Below, piece after piece: positions 30,251 through 38,106 of a stretch of 64,000 nt of DNA. The notes below the pieces were generated by a model that had not been told where the DNA came from, ran no database searches, and saw nothing but the letters and a program-made list of their open reading frames with translations. The stretch spans positions 746,387-810,386 of the forward strand of contig NZ_JACSQJ010000001.1 in NCBI RefSeq assembly GCF_014836665.1, read 5' to 3'. This stretch comes from Luteimonas colneyensis (GTDB lineage Bacteria > Pseudomonadota > Gammaproteobacteria > Xanthomonadales > Xanthomonadaceae). Numbering within the stretch: position 1 is the stretch's first letter; each line of letters opens with the position of its first letter. The translations under genes were made by a program, and so were the position numbers.

Positions 30251-30542
30251 TCTAGGGACAAACATCGTTCGTGGCGGTACCTTAGCCGCTCTTGGCGCGA
30301 TGTGGACAGCCACTACGCCATTTGCACCACCTACTTACAACGGAGAGCCGGAGCACGCTTATTTGTCGCCGCTGCGCAGCGTGTCCTCTTCGTCAGTCAC
30401 GATTCGGCAGGTGTCTGCACCCCGCCCTGGCGATGCCGCCATGTTCGCCGCAACTTTGGTTGCCTTGGCCGCAATTGAGAATCCGTTGCCGGCTGACGTG
30501 CAACAGATCATCTCGCGGGATCTGTTCGATTATCTGGACTAG
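30243..30542 (+). CDS. Unassigned 99-aa protein of the low-GC cassette
   Basis: 99 aa, starting inside the end of the TIGR04255-like gene. Sequence is Ala/Ser/Pro-rich with one mildly hydrophobic stretch near the N-terminus (GGTLAALGAMW) and another near residue 70 (MFAATLVALAAIENPLP). No motif is recognised. Its tight overlap with the gene before and 5-bp gap to the gene after argue that it works with them. Confidence 0.6.
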   Translation: MHNLGTNIVRGGTLAALGAMWTATTPFAPPTYNGEPEHAYLSPLRSVSSSSVTIRQVSAPRPGDAAMFAATLVALAAIENPLPADVQQIISRDLFDYLD

Positions 30543-30547
30543 TCGTT

Positions 30548-31156
30548 GTGCCATTGACGATTGAACACGCTCGCGCTTTGTTCGCGCCTGAGCTGGCAGA
30601 AGACGACTTAAAGGAAGTAGTCCGGCAGATCCAAAAGCTTCAGGAAGGCCGCGGCTTCCTCGCGGCGCATCACGAGATCCCCCGTCTGCAGGGAGACATT
30701 TGGTCAGGGCTTCCTATTGTTCGCATTAGCGCTGATGGCCATGCGGCCGCACGGCCTGCGCGCGCGATGCTCTTATCAAACACGTGCGACATAGCCGAAG
30801 AGAACGCGCGCGACTACCGGGCACATGTGACCTATGTTCCAGTAGTTCGCATCTCGGCCTTCGAGCGCATGCTCACGAATGGTGGGCTGCCTCAAGATCG
30901 CATTAACAGCATCGTCCAAAGCATTCGACTCAATGAAAGTACACGCGTCTTCTTCGTTGAAGCAGGTGCGGGCTTGGAGGAGGACTGTCTCGCGATGCTG
31001 GATCAAGCATTCTCAGCAAGCGCGGATATCCTCAATGCCGGCCACTGCGAACGCCTTGCTGTGCTGTCCGATCGAGGCCATTGGGCCTTGGTCCTGAAAA
31101 TGTCCGTGCATTTTTGCCGCCTCCGTGAGGGCGTAGTACGCGCGGCTGCTCAGTAA
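30548..31156 (+). CDS. Unassigned 202-aa protein of the low-GC cassette
   Basis: 202 aa from a GTG start. It has the segment RAMLLSNTCDIAEENARDYR near residue 73, with the sequence LLSNTCDI followed by YVPVVRI; I recall such a CD(I) motif from uncharacterised island proteins but cannot name a domain. No membrane segment. It ends the three-gene cassette; the sequence returns to high G+C shortly after. Function unknown. Confidence 0.65.
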   Translation: MPLTIEHARALFAPELAEDDLKEVVRQIQKLQEGRGFLAAHHEIPRLQGDIWSGLPIVRISADGHAAARPARAMLLSNTCDIAEENARDYRAHVTYVPVVRISAFERMLTNGGLPQDRINSIVQSIRLNESTRVFFVEAGAGLEEDCLAMLDQAFSASADILNAGHCERLAVLSDRGHWALVLKMSVHFCRLREGVVRAAAQ

Positions 31157-31182
31157 GAGCATCTATCTTCTAGCTGCAAAGT

Positions 31183-31286
31183 CGCCAGCAGCGCCGCTAT
31201 CCATGCGACGCCCGCCCGGGTGGACTGCTGCAGCCGGACCGTGCAGGTAGTGGCCGCGCGAGCGCCGGGCGTTGCTGGCGTGGGTG
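31183..31286. repeat. Palindrome-ended repeat, copy 1
   Basis: Begins CGCCAGCAGCGCCGC and ends CGTTGCTGGCGTGGG; the ends form an imperfect inverted repeat. A block of about 35 bp at its left end and 15 bp at its right end match copy 2 at 32889-32981 in the same orientation, while the middle differs. Confidence 0.7.
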
Positions 31287-31361
31287 TAGCGTCTACCAAA
31301 AGCGAAGGACTGTCAGTCAGAGAACTCCGAACAAGCTGCCGGGGATCTTCGCGAACGACCC

Positions 31362-31556
31362 TCAGCCCGGAACCAGCCCCTTCACCCTCGCGTAGAACAC
31401 GAAGCCGACCACCAGCACGATGCCGACCTGGATCGACTTGGCAATCCAGAGGCGCCGCTCCCGGCGGGTCAGCCGGCCGCACCCCTCGCACTCGCGATCG
31501 CGCTTGAGCTGCATGAAGCCGCAGTAGTCACAGGAGATGGTGCGGTAGCGGGGCAT
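31362..31556 (-). CDS. Small zinc-ribbon membrane protein
   Basis: 64 aa from the ATG at 31556. Two CxxC pairs (CDYCGFMQLKRDRECEGC, residues 9-26) make a likely zinc ribbon, followed by a basic RRERR stretch and one membrane helix (VGIVLVVGFVFYA). The frame is open further upstream, but the short form begins right at the zinc ribbon. It lies between two copies of the palindromic repeat and stands alone on its strand. Function unknown; a membrane moron protein is possible. Confidence 0.6.
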   Translation of the reverse strand: MPRYRTISCDYCGFMQLKRDRECEGCGRLTRRERRLWIAKSIQVGIVLVVGFVFYARVKGLVPG

Positions 31557-31671
31557 GTCGGTTCTCGTTGGTGGCCAGCCCCCACGATTCCCCGCTGCCG
31601 TCTCTGATCCTGCGACGGCACCTAGGTCGGGCACCAGCCCAAACCTGGATCCCGGGGGCCGCCGGCGTTGG

Positions 31672-31704
31672 TCACACCTCTAGTATCACGGGAACCACCG
31701 GCGC
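31672..31704 (-). pseudogene. Leftover 3' end of a phage tail gene
   Basis: On the minus strand the last ten codons read APVVPVILEV then TGA. The tail-tip gene at 33996-34217 ends APPVVPVTLEV. The stretch ACGGGAACCACCGGCG is shared at DNA level. The rest of this gene copy has been replaced by the truncated SRAP gene. Confidence 0.6.
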
Positions 31705-32404
31705 CGAGGCCGAGCGCGAGCTGGACAAGCAGCAGCGGCGTGTTGCGGAAGGCGAGGCCTCGCTCGCGGTGAGGCTCACGAAGAAAGCCACCGACGACGT
31801 GCGCATCGGCACGAACAAGGTGGCCCAGCTCGAGGACCGGCTGGCCAACCTGCGGCGCAAGGACCCGAAGCCGCGCGACGGCAGGATCTATCCCGGCTAC
31901 TACGCGCCCGTGATGATGTGGCAGGACGGCGGACCTGTGGTGCTGCCGATGCGCTACCAGTGCCGGCCGGCCGGCAAGCCCGAGTTCTACGACCGCAAGT
32001 TCCCTGGCACCTACAACGCCCGCCGGGACAACCTCGAGGGCTTCTGGCGCGGCCTGTTCGGCAAGACCCACGGGGTGGTGCTGGCGCGCGCCTTCTACGA
32101 GCACGTGGAGCGCGACGGCCAGGACACCGTGCTGGAGTTCCGCCCTCAGGACGGCAGCGAGATGCTGGTCGCCTGCCTGTGGTCGAGCTGGATCGGCAAG
32201 GACGGCGAGGAGCTGCTGTCCTTCGCGGCCATCACCGACGAGCCGCCGCCGGAGGTCGCCGCCGCCGGACACGATCGATGCATCATCCCCATCCGGGCCG
32301 AGAACCTCGAGGCCTGGCTCAATCCGGTCGCAGACCCGAAGGCGATCTACGCGATCCTCGACGATCGCGAACGCCCCTACTACGAACACCGCGAGGCAGC
32401 GTGA
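31702..32404 (+). pseudogene. SRAP gene copy 2, N-terminally truncated
   Basis: The frame from 31702 to 32404 is closely similar to the intact SRAP gene from its coiled-coil segment (AEAERELDK) to its end (PYYEHREAA). It keeps the Asn (TYNARRDNL), Glu (ARAFYEHVE) and His (AGHDRCIIPI) residues but has lost about 74 N-terminal residues including the catalytic Cys2. The frame stays open to 31568 but upstream codons are unrelated and run through the tail-gene leftover. It ends by overlapping the next gene (TGATG). Codons 3' of the break remain intact, so decay may be recent or the 3' part may matter only for coupling. Confidence 0.75.
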
Positions 32405-32886
32405 TGCGCGACGAGATGCGAGACGCCATTGAGGGCTTCCGGGCCGGGTTCCGGCACGCGAACTGGTACGGGAAGACGCGGCGCCAGTTCTGGGCGTGGT
32501 TCGGAGAGCAGGAGGCCGCGCTGCTGGCCCGGGCCGCAGACGAAGCCGAGCGCGCCGAGCTCGAGGACGAGCTGCTGGAGTCCAGGGCGATGGCCGACGA
32601 CTACGGATATGCAGCGCCGCCGGAACTCGACGACGTGCCGATCGAGGCGCCCGCAGCACTGGTCGACCTGGCCGAGCTCGAAGCGCGAGTCTCAGCCTTG
32701 CGCAGCCACATGCCCGCCATCCTGGCCATGGACGAGGCCGACCAGATGGAAGCCTTCGCCGGGGTCGCCGACGAGATCCTCGAGTCCGCCGGCGAGCACC
32801 GGGAGCACATCTGGTCCGAGCTGCAGTGCATCCTGCGGGACGCGGGCCTGATCCCCGGCGATGACGAGCCCTGCGACCGGGGTTGA
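32404..32886 (+). CDS. Unassigned 160-aa acidic protein
   Basis: 160 aa, translationally coupled to the truncated SRAP gene. Very acidic and helical (EAALLARAADEAERAELEDE). No known motif. Its coupling to SRAP in this copy suggests that in the source phage the two genes formed a pair; the intact SRAP copy lacks this partner. Function unknown. Confidence 0.65.
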   Translation: MRDEMRDAIEGFRAGFRHANWYGKTRRQFWAWFGEQEAALLARAADEAERAELEDELLESRAMADDYGYAAPPELDDVPIEAPAALVDLAELEARVSALRSHMPAILAMDEADQMEAFAGVADEILESAGEHREHIWSELQCILRDAGLIPGDDEPCDRG

Positions 32887-32888
32887 GG

Positions 32889-32981
32889 CCGCCAGCAGCG
32901 CCGCATCCAGCGACGCCCGCCCGGCGGTAGTGGCTGCACCGCATTGTGGGCGCGCCTGAGCCGGACGTTGCTGGCGTGGGG
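32889..32981. repeat. Palindrome-ended repeat, copy 2
   Basis: Begins CCGCCAGCAGCGCCGC and ends CGTTGCTGGCGTGGG, matching copy 1 at both ends. It is followed by a small hairpin (GGCCTGC-CGTT-GCAGGCC, 32995-33012) without a T-run. The rest of 32982-33170 holds nothing recognisable. Confidence 0.7.
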
Positions 32982-33170
32982 CGAGAGTACCAGCGGCCTG
33001 CCGTTGCAGGCCCGCGCGGGACGATGACGTGGGGCGCGTTGCTGGAGGAGACAGGTTGCCACCTTGAGCTGATCACCGGAGTCGGATAATCCCCCGGTCC
33101 ACCGTCGTCGCAATGCCTTTACCCACGCCGGAACCCGTGGCGACACTTCGCCAGTGATCTCGCGTTCGCG

Positions 33171-33941
33171 TCAGCCTGCAGCGTCCAGTTGCTGTGCGCT
33201 ATGACTGGCATGCTTTCGGAGCAGGTACATGCGGTTGACGAGCCCGCCGCCGAACATGGCCATATCCATTTCCCGAACTATTTCCAGCCCGCCGCACTGA
33301 ATGGCACGCTCGTAGCTACTGCGGGCGCGATATCGGGCGACATAGCCGCTACGGTACGCCCGGTGCATATCGCTTCCGGTTGAAAGCGTATCGATCATTA
33401 AAAGGGACCCACTTGGCTTCAAGAGCCGGCGAAGGAGGGACAAGGACTGGTCAAAAGTTACCGGGTCCACGATACAACTGGTGACTCCCATGCAAGTAAC
33501 CAGATCGGCCATGCCGGAGGAGGCAATTTCTGCCACAGTCCCCACGCTGAACTCCACGTTCCCTGCCGAACCAGCCGCTCTGGCGCGGCTTATCAGTGAG
33601 GGCGAGATGTCGAATCCCTGGACCAACTCTGCATATTCTGCAATCACGCGCGAATAGCGCCCGTCGCCGCAGCCGACGTCAATCGCTAGCCCGATCTCCC
33701 CTAGTGGTCCGAGAATCTCTCTGAGTGCGCGTTCCCGCTCAGCGTAAAATTCAGGAGGAGCGTGATAGGTGTCCCGTGCACGCTTCCAATAGGCATCGCC
33801 GGACCTTTGCAGGGCGCGAGACTGCCTGGTGAGCAGCAACAGGAAGTTCCCAAATTTTATCCCCACACCGCCCCCTAAGAACGAAGCCGCTTCCGCCCAT
33901 GGCTCGGTGCAGACTAACAGCGGCGGCGTAGCCGCGTACAT
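33171..33941 (-). CDS. Class I SAM-dependent methyltransferase (phage moron)
   Basis: 256 aa. Motif I reads AIDVGCGDGRYSRVI near residue 90, with VQGFDISPSLISRAR after it and LLRRLLKPSGSLLMIDTL as the post-III segment. It resembles small-molecule or sugar methyltransferases rather than DNA methylases (no DPPY-type motif). G+C is lower than in the tail genes next to it. It is leftward, just after the last tail gene, a position typical of lysogenic-conversion genes; a role in modifying a surface molecule is only a guess. Confidence 0.75.
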   Translation of the reverse strand: MYAATPPLLVCTEPWAEAASFLGGGVGIKFGNFLLLLTRQSRALQRSGDAYWKRARDTYHAPPEFYAERERALREILGPLGEIGLAIDVGCGDGRYSRVIAEYAELVQGFDISPSLISRARAAGSAGNVEFSVGTVAEIASSGMADLVTCMGVTSCIVDPVTFDQSLSLLRRLLKPSGSLLMIDTLSTGSDMHRAYRSGYVARYRARSSYERAIQCGGLEIVREMDMAMFGGGLVNRMYLLRKHASHSAQQLDAAG

Positions 33942-33995
33942 ATCCTTCTCGGAGCAAGATCGTGGCGCAGGCGGCGGCGCGCGTCGCAGGAAGAA

Positions 33996-34217
33996 CTAGA
34001 CCTCCAAAGTGACGGGAACCACCGGCGGCGCCTCGCCTCGGATCTCGCCGCCGCGGATGAACGCGAAATCCCCGACCCCCACGCCCTGCCCCATCACCTT
34101 CAGCGTCGACGAGTTGGGGAACTGGACGGTGCTGGTGCCGTCGGCGTTGTGCGCGATCACCTGGGCGACCAGCAGGGGGTCCGCCGAGAGCTGTTCGAAT
34201 TCCTCCCAGAGCCTCAT
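33996..34217 (-). CDS. Small tail-tip protein
   Basis: 73 aa, last gene of the structural operon. The sequence is beta-rich (GTSTVQFPNSSTLKVMGQGV, DFAFIRGGEI), like an OB-fold or gp5-type small domain. It overlaps the gene before it by ATGA. A leftover of a related gene's 3' end lies at 31672. Placement at the tail tip is inferred from gene order. Confidence 0.6.
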   Translation of the reverse strand: MRLWEEFEQLSADPLLVAQVIAHNADGTSTVQFPNSSTLKVMGQGVGVGDFAFIRGGEIRGEAPPVVPVTLEV

Positions 34218-35944
34218 CGGTACTGCCTCTCGATCGTCAGGTGCTGGCGGACGCTAAGGGCCCTGCCCTGCCGCTGCGCGTCGATGCGCACGCCGACCAC
34301 CATGCCCACCCAGGTCTCGTCCGTGTCCTGGACCTCCAGAAGCACGCCCGTGCGCACCACGCCGAGCTCAGGCATCCCCTCCGGCGCCGGCGTGGGGAAC
34401 AGCGGCACGGTGCGCTGCACGGTGCGCGCACGCCCTGCCGCGGCAAGCTCTTGGCGGCCGCGCTCCCGCTGGGCGTCCGCGTGCACCAGCAGCGGATCCA
34501 CGACCATCGGCACCTGCACCGCGCCGGCGCTGCCGGCCAGCTTCACGAAGGCCCCGCTGCCGGCGTTCTGCGCGTACACGTAGACGCCATCGGCATTGGT
34601 GCCGCCCTTCCAGGTACTCGAGCCGCTGGCCAGCACGCCGGCGGGCAGCACCGCATAGGGCGCCTCGCTGGCCCACTGCCACGGGCTCTCCGGGTAGCCC
34701 GGCGCCACGCGGATCTGCCGCGTGGCCGGGTCGCTCTCGATCGACGCGCCGATGGCGCTGGCCAGGCGCGCGATCGCCTCGATGGGCGCGAGGTCCGCGT
34801 AGCTGAAGGTGCCGCCCGGCACCAGCCAGTCAACCGCATCCCAGACCAGCGTCCACCCCGGCGGGAGCTCCTCCTCCGCGAGCTGGGCGGCCGTTCGGTC
34901 CGCCGGCGCGGTGTACGTCCGCGTCGGCGCGTGCGGCGCCGCCAGGAGCACCGAAGTGCTGTAGCCACGGAGGCTCACCGTGTTGCTGCCGAAGCGGCGA
35001 TTGTCGTCGTAGGCGTCGACCACCAGCGTCCACACGTAGCCGTTGATCGTGACTTCGATCTCCGGCAGCGAGCCGTCGTCGGGGTTCACCAGGTCCAATC
35101 CCTCGCGGTGCATCGGCGCGCTGAAGGACCAAGTGTAGCCGCCGCGTTCTTCCTGCAGGGAGGTCGACAGGAGCGGCAGCGGCGTGCGGTCCGGCAGGCG
35201 GACGGCGGTCATGGTCGGGAGCATCACGTACACCGGAAGGTCGGGGACAAGGATGGTGTCGTCGTCGACGGGCGGCGTCGGCGGCCAGACGATGACGGTG
35301 GAGCTGGAGCGCGCGGCGATCGGGGACCAGGGGAGCGCGACATAGCCACCCTGCTCGGCCACGCGGCGCCAGAGCAGCGAGGCGGCCGCGGCGTGGGCGA
35401 GGTAGCGCTTCCACGGCAGGGAGAGACCGCCGGAGTGCGCGTCAACGGCGGACCACGCCAGCGCGGCCAGACGCGCCTTGCGGATGCGCGTGTCCTCCCA
35501 GGCCACGGCCGTGCCCCTCCCGCCTGCGGCCATGGCGGAGGTCGGCATGGATGTCATGCGGCCGCTCCGGTCCGACGTCTCCGCCCAAGGGAGGGCCGCG
35601 CCGGCGCTCTCGCCATCGCGCGTCAGGGTCACCAGACTGGCGTAGGCGGACGCGGGATCCAGCGCGCCCCAAGGAAGGCGCTCGCTGCTAGCCACCGCCG
35701 CCGGGTCGATGGCCACGAGCGCAGTGGGTACGCTCCCCGACGTGCCACTCTCCCAGGCGAGGCCACCGTCGGCGACGAGGCTGGGCGCGGGAACGCCGGA
35801 GGCCGTGTCATGCCCACGGTAACGGCCAGGGTGCCGGTAGGGCAGCCCCGAGCGATAGCCCTGACCAGCGAGGTAACCACGGCGGTAGTTCGCAGCGGAT
35901 CGATACGCTGCAGGCGTGCGGTAGCTGTTGGTGAGCTCACCCAT
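34214..35944 (-). CDS. Tail tip/hub protein candidate
   Basis: 576 aa. The ATG at 35944 follows GGGAGG with 5-nt spacing and is preferred over an open extension to 36028. The N-terminus is Tyr/Gly/Arg-rich (YRRGYLAGQGYRSG); residues 85-230 contain loosely repeated LPW/LAW segments about 30 residues apart. The C-terminal half is beta-rich with EIEVTINGYVWTLVVD and WVGMVVGVRIDAQRQG, resembling hub proteins that carry small beta-barrel domains. No enzyme motif. Position between the fiber candidate and the small tip protein supports a tail role. Confidence 0.6.
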   Translation of the reverse strand: MGELTNSYRTPAAYRSAANYRRGYLAGQGYRSGLPYRHPGRYRGHDTASGVPAPSLVADGGLAWESGTSGSVPTALVAIDPAAVASSERLPWGALDPASAYASLVTLTRDGESAGAALPWAETSDRSGRMTSMPTSAMAAGGRGTAVAWEDTRIRKARLAALAWSAVDAHSGGLSLPWKRYLAHAAAASLLWRRVAEQGGYVALPWSPIAARSSSTVIVWPPTPPVDDDTILVPDLPVYVMLPTMTAVRLPDRTPLPLLSTSLQEERGGYTWSFSAPMHREGLDLVNPDDGSLPEIEVTINGYVWTLVVDAYDDNRRFGSNTVSLRGYSTSVLLAAPHAPTRTYTAPADRTAAQLAEEELPPGWTLVWDAVDWLVPGGTFSYADLAPIEAIARLASAIGASIESDPATRQIRVAPGYPESPWQWASEAPYAVLPAGVLASGSSTWKGGTNADGVYVYAQNAGSGAFVKLAGSAGAVQVPMVVDPLLVHADAQRERGRQELAAAGRARTVQRTVPLFPTPAPEGMPELGVVRTGVLLEVQDTDETWVGMVVGVRIDAQRQGRALSVRQHLTIERQYR

Positions 35945-36058
35945 GCCAGCCTCCCTAGACGACCGCCGGGAACGGCATGACCATCGCGGCACGGCCGATG
36001 TGTAGGGGGTTCTGCTGGGGGGTGGCAATGCCTGGCCGTACCCCCGCGCTCGAAAGCT

Positions 36059-37591
36059 TCATGCGAATCTCGGGGCCGTCTTCACGACAAGGTTTCCCCA
36101 CCTGGAGGACGGCGGTTTAACTACGCCGTCGAATGAGAGCATGATGTACACGTCGCCAACAGGCACAACAGAAGGCCAAGGCTGGGTTGTTGGTCTTCCG
36201 TCATGAGCACCATCCAGCTTGCCGATGTAGTTGCCCGCTGCATCGTGGATATTCATGCTGGTTTCGCCACCGCTCAGATACCACCATGCGCCGCCCGCCT
36301 TCAGGGCAGAGTTTCCCTCGTACCTCTGCCGGGTCGGATCGGACCAGACCAATGTCCACGTGACCCTATCTACCGATTCGGCGACCGCGCTATAGAACGG
36401 CGATCCAGAGAAGTCGTGCCTCTCAGTGATCGTGTACGCGCACAGGTAGCGGCTGCCATCAAAAACGATATGCGTGTCATATGCCCCGTACTCCGACGTG
36501 AGCATCCCGGGAAGCACCATCGGGACGGCCGTCCCAATGTTATGGATGCCACCATCAAGAATCCGCTTGCTCGTCGAGTACCAAATGCTGGTGATGGTGC
36601 CACCAGGCCGCGCACGCTCGCCCCAGGTGCCCGCGTAGATGTCGAAACTATCTTCCGAGTTCATAACCACGTGAGCCGCGACATCACGTTCGAACACGCC
36701 GCCTCGAGTTCCTTGGAAGCTGCTGATCTGTGTAGCAGCGTAGGTGACCAAGTCAAGTTCCCATATCGAAAGGAACCCGTTGCTCGTCACATCGAACGTG
36801 TGCGCAGAGAATACAAGCTTGTTGCCCCGAACAACTGGGGAGCCGTCCGGATGCGTGACGGGGCGAATATCTCGCATGCCACAAGTGCCGAGCGCGCCGA
36901 CCGTAAAGCGCGAGAAGCTCCAAGTAGACACGGGGGTACTTCGAACCCCGAAGCATGGCTTCATTGTCGCCAGAACTGCCGGAGACTGGATGTTGAACCG
37001 GGACAGAATGCCGTAGGCCGATACGGCCACAACCCAGCCAGCTCCAATATCGTAATACACAGAAACGCTATCGCTGTTCATACCAATGCCGATGCGCACA
37101 CTTGATCTGGAGCCGACCACGGTCGTCAGGTTCACCGAACCCACAAATGTATTGACATCGTTCTTTTTAATGAACAGCTGCAGCAAGCCGTTATCACGGT
37201 TCCATGCCGCCAGCACATGATTGGTATTGTCGATGACCCACCCAACGACGGGGGCGTTGTAACCAGACGTTACCGTGCTGATTTCATTGACATCTATTGA
37301 AATAAACTGAAGTGGCGCCTCTGGCACCGGGCCTTGGGTGTATTGGTTGATTGTTCCACTGATCTGTACCCCTCCAGGGACCAATGTGGTCGTTCCCGAT
37401 TGCTGCTGCGGCACCAGTCCGGCGAGAGAAGAAAAGGCGTTGTCGACCAGATGCGCGCGCCCGTCCGTCGGCTGGATATCGAAAGTCGTTTTCGTAGCTG
37501 CGACGGAGTATTGCTGCTGCTCCGGGACAATTTCGACCACAGGAGCGACGCCCCTGAAACCTGCAGCCGCCGCGAACATGCCCAGCATCAT
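36059..37591 (-). CDS. Receptor-binding/tail fiber candidate with beta-propeller-like sequence
   Basis: 510 aa, clearly lower in G+C than the flanking tail genes, a sign of recent exchange. Beta-strand-rich with repeated W-containing blades in the C-terminal half (DTHIVFDGSRYLCAYT, YSAVAESVDRVTWTLVW, GAWWYLSGGE), as in five-bladed GH43/68-like or sialidase-like propellers. Host receptor binding or glycan recognition is inferred from composition, position and fold pattern. It overlaps the preceding gene by ATGA; 114 bp without a gene follow it. Confidence 0.6.
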   Translation of the reverse strand: MMLGMFAAAAGFRGVAPVVEIVPEQQQYSVAATKTTFDIQPTDGRAHLVDNAFSSLAGLVPQQQSGTTTLVPGGVQISGTINQYTQGPVPEAPLQFISIDVNEISTVTSGYNAPVVGWVIDNTNHVLAAWNRDNGLLQLFIKKNDVNTFVGSVNLTTVVGSRSSVRIGIGMNSDSVSVYYDIGAGWVVAVSAYGILSRFNIQSPAVLATMKPCFGVRSTPVSTWSFSRFTVGALGTCGMRDIRPVTHPDGSPVVRGNKLVFSAHTFDVTSNGFLSIWELDLVTYAATQISSFQGTRGGVFERDVAAHVVMNSEDSFDIYAGTWGERARPGGTITSIWYSTSKRILDGGIHNIGTAVPMVLPGMLTSEYGAYDTHIVFDGSRYLCAYTITERHDFSGSPFYSAVAESVDRVTWTLVWSDPTRQRYEGNSALKAGGAWWYLSGGETSMNIHDAAGNYIGKLDGAHDGRPTTQPWPSVVPVGDVYIMLSFDGVVKPPSSRWGNLVVKTAPRFA

Positions 37592-38103
37592 GCTGCCACC
37601 GTCAGGCCGATCACGTCGGCCGTCGTGGCACTGGTCATCACCACCGTGACCGCCATGCCGGCATCCAGCTCCAACGTCCCGCCAGCTGTGGGCGACAGCG
37701 TAACGCCCGTCCCGAACAGCTCCATCGCCGCGGTCGCGCGGATGTTGAACACCTGTCCCATCACGTAGCTCTTGGCGCTGTCGAAGGTGACATCGCCGCC
37801 AGCGCGGATGTACCGGCGCCGGCCTGCATGCGCGGCCGGGTCGGCGGTGAACGCCGAAGGCTCACTGATCACATCCAGCAGCCCCCCGCTCTCCAGAGCC
37901 AGGAGGCGGCCGAGAACAGACCCGGATTCGGCGGTGTCTCCGGTGAACCCCACCAGGGCCTGCAGCGCGTTGAGCACGGCATTCGCCTTGTCGTGGACCA
38001 CGTCGTGCTCGAGGTCCGGGTCATTCTGCTTGTCGTTGGGGCCGATCTCGGGCAGCAGGTCCAAGCTGCCCGGATAACTCGTGTTGGTCGCGGGATCGGC
38101 CAT
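37588..38103 (-). CDS. Tail-associated structural protein
   Basis: 171 aa. N-terminal part resembles tail collar proteins that begin with a short acidic linker (LLPEIGPNDKQNDPDLEHDV); the C-terminal part is beta-rich (RYIRAGGDVTFDSAKSYVMG). It lies between the 1186-aa tail protein and the fiber candidate and may join the two. No specific family assigned. Confidence 0.55.
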   Translation of the reverse strand: MADPATNTSYPGSLDLLPEIGPNDKQNDPDLEHDVVHDKANAVLNALQALVGFTGDTAESGSVLGRLLALESGGLLDVISEPSAFTADPAAHAGRRRYIRAGGDVTFDSAKSYVMGQVFNIRATAAMELFGTGVTLSPTAGGTLELDAGMAVTVVMTSATTADVIGLTVAA

Positions 38104-38106
38104 GGC

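Noticed and set aside
31183-32981. Integron attC sites
   Set aside because: The two repeats have paired ends and variable centres as attC sites do, but lack the GTTRRRY/RYYYAAC core, and no integron integrase is near.
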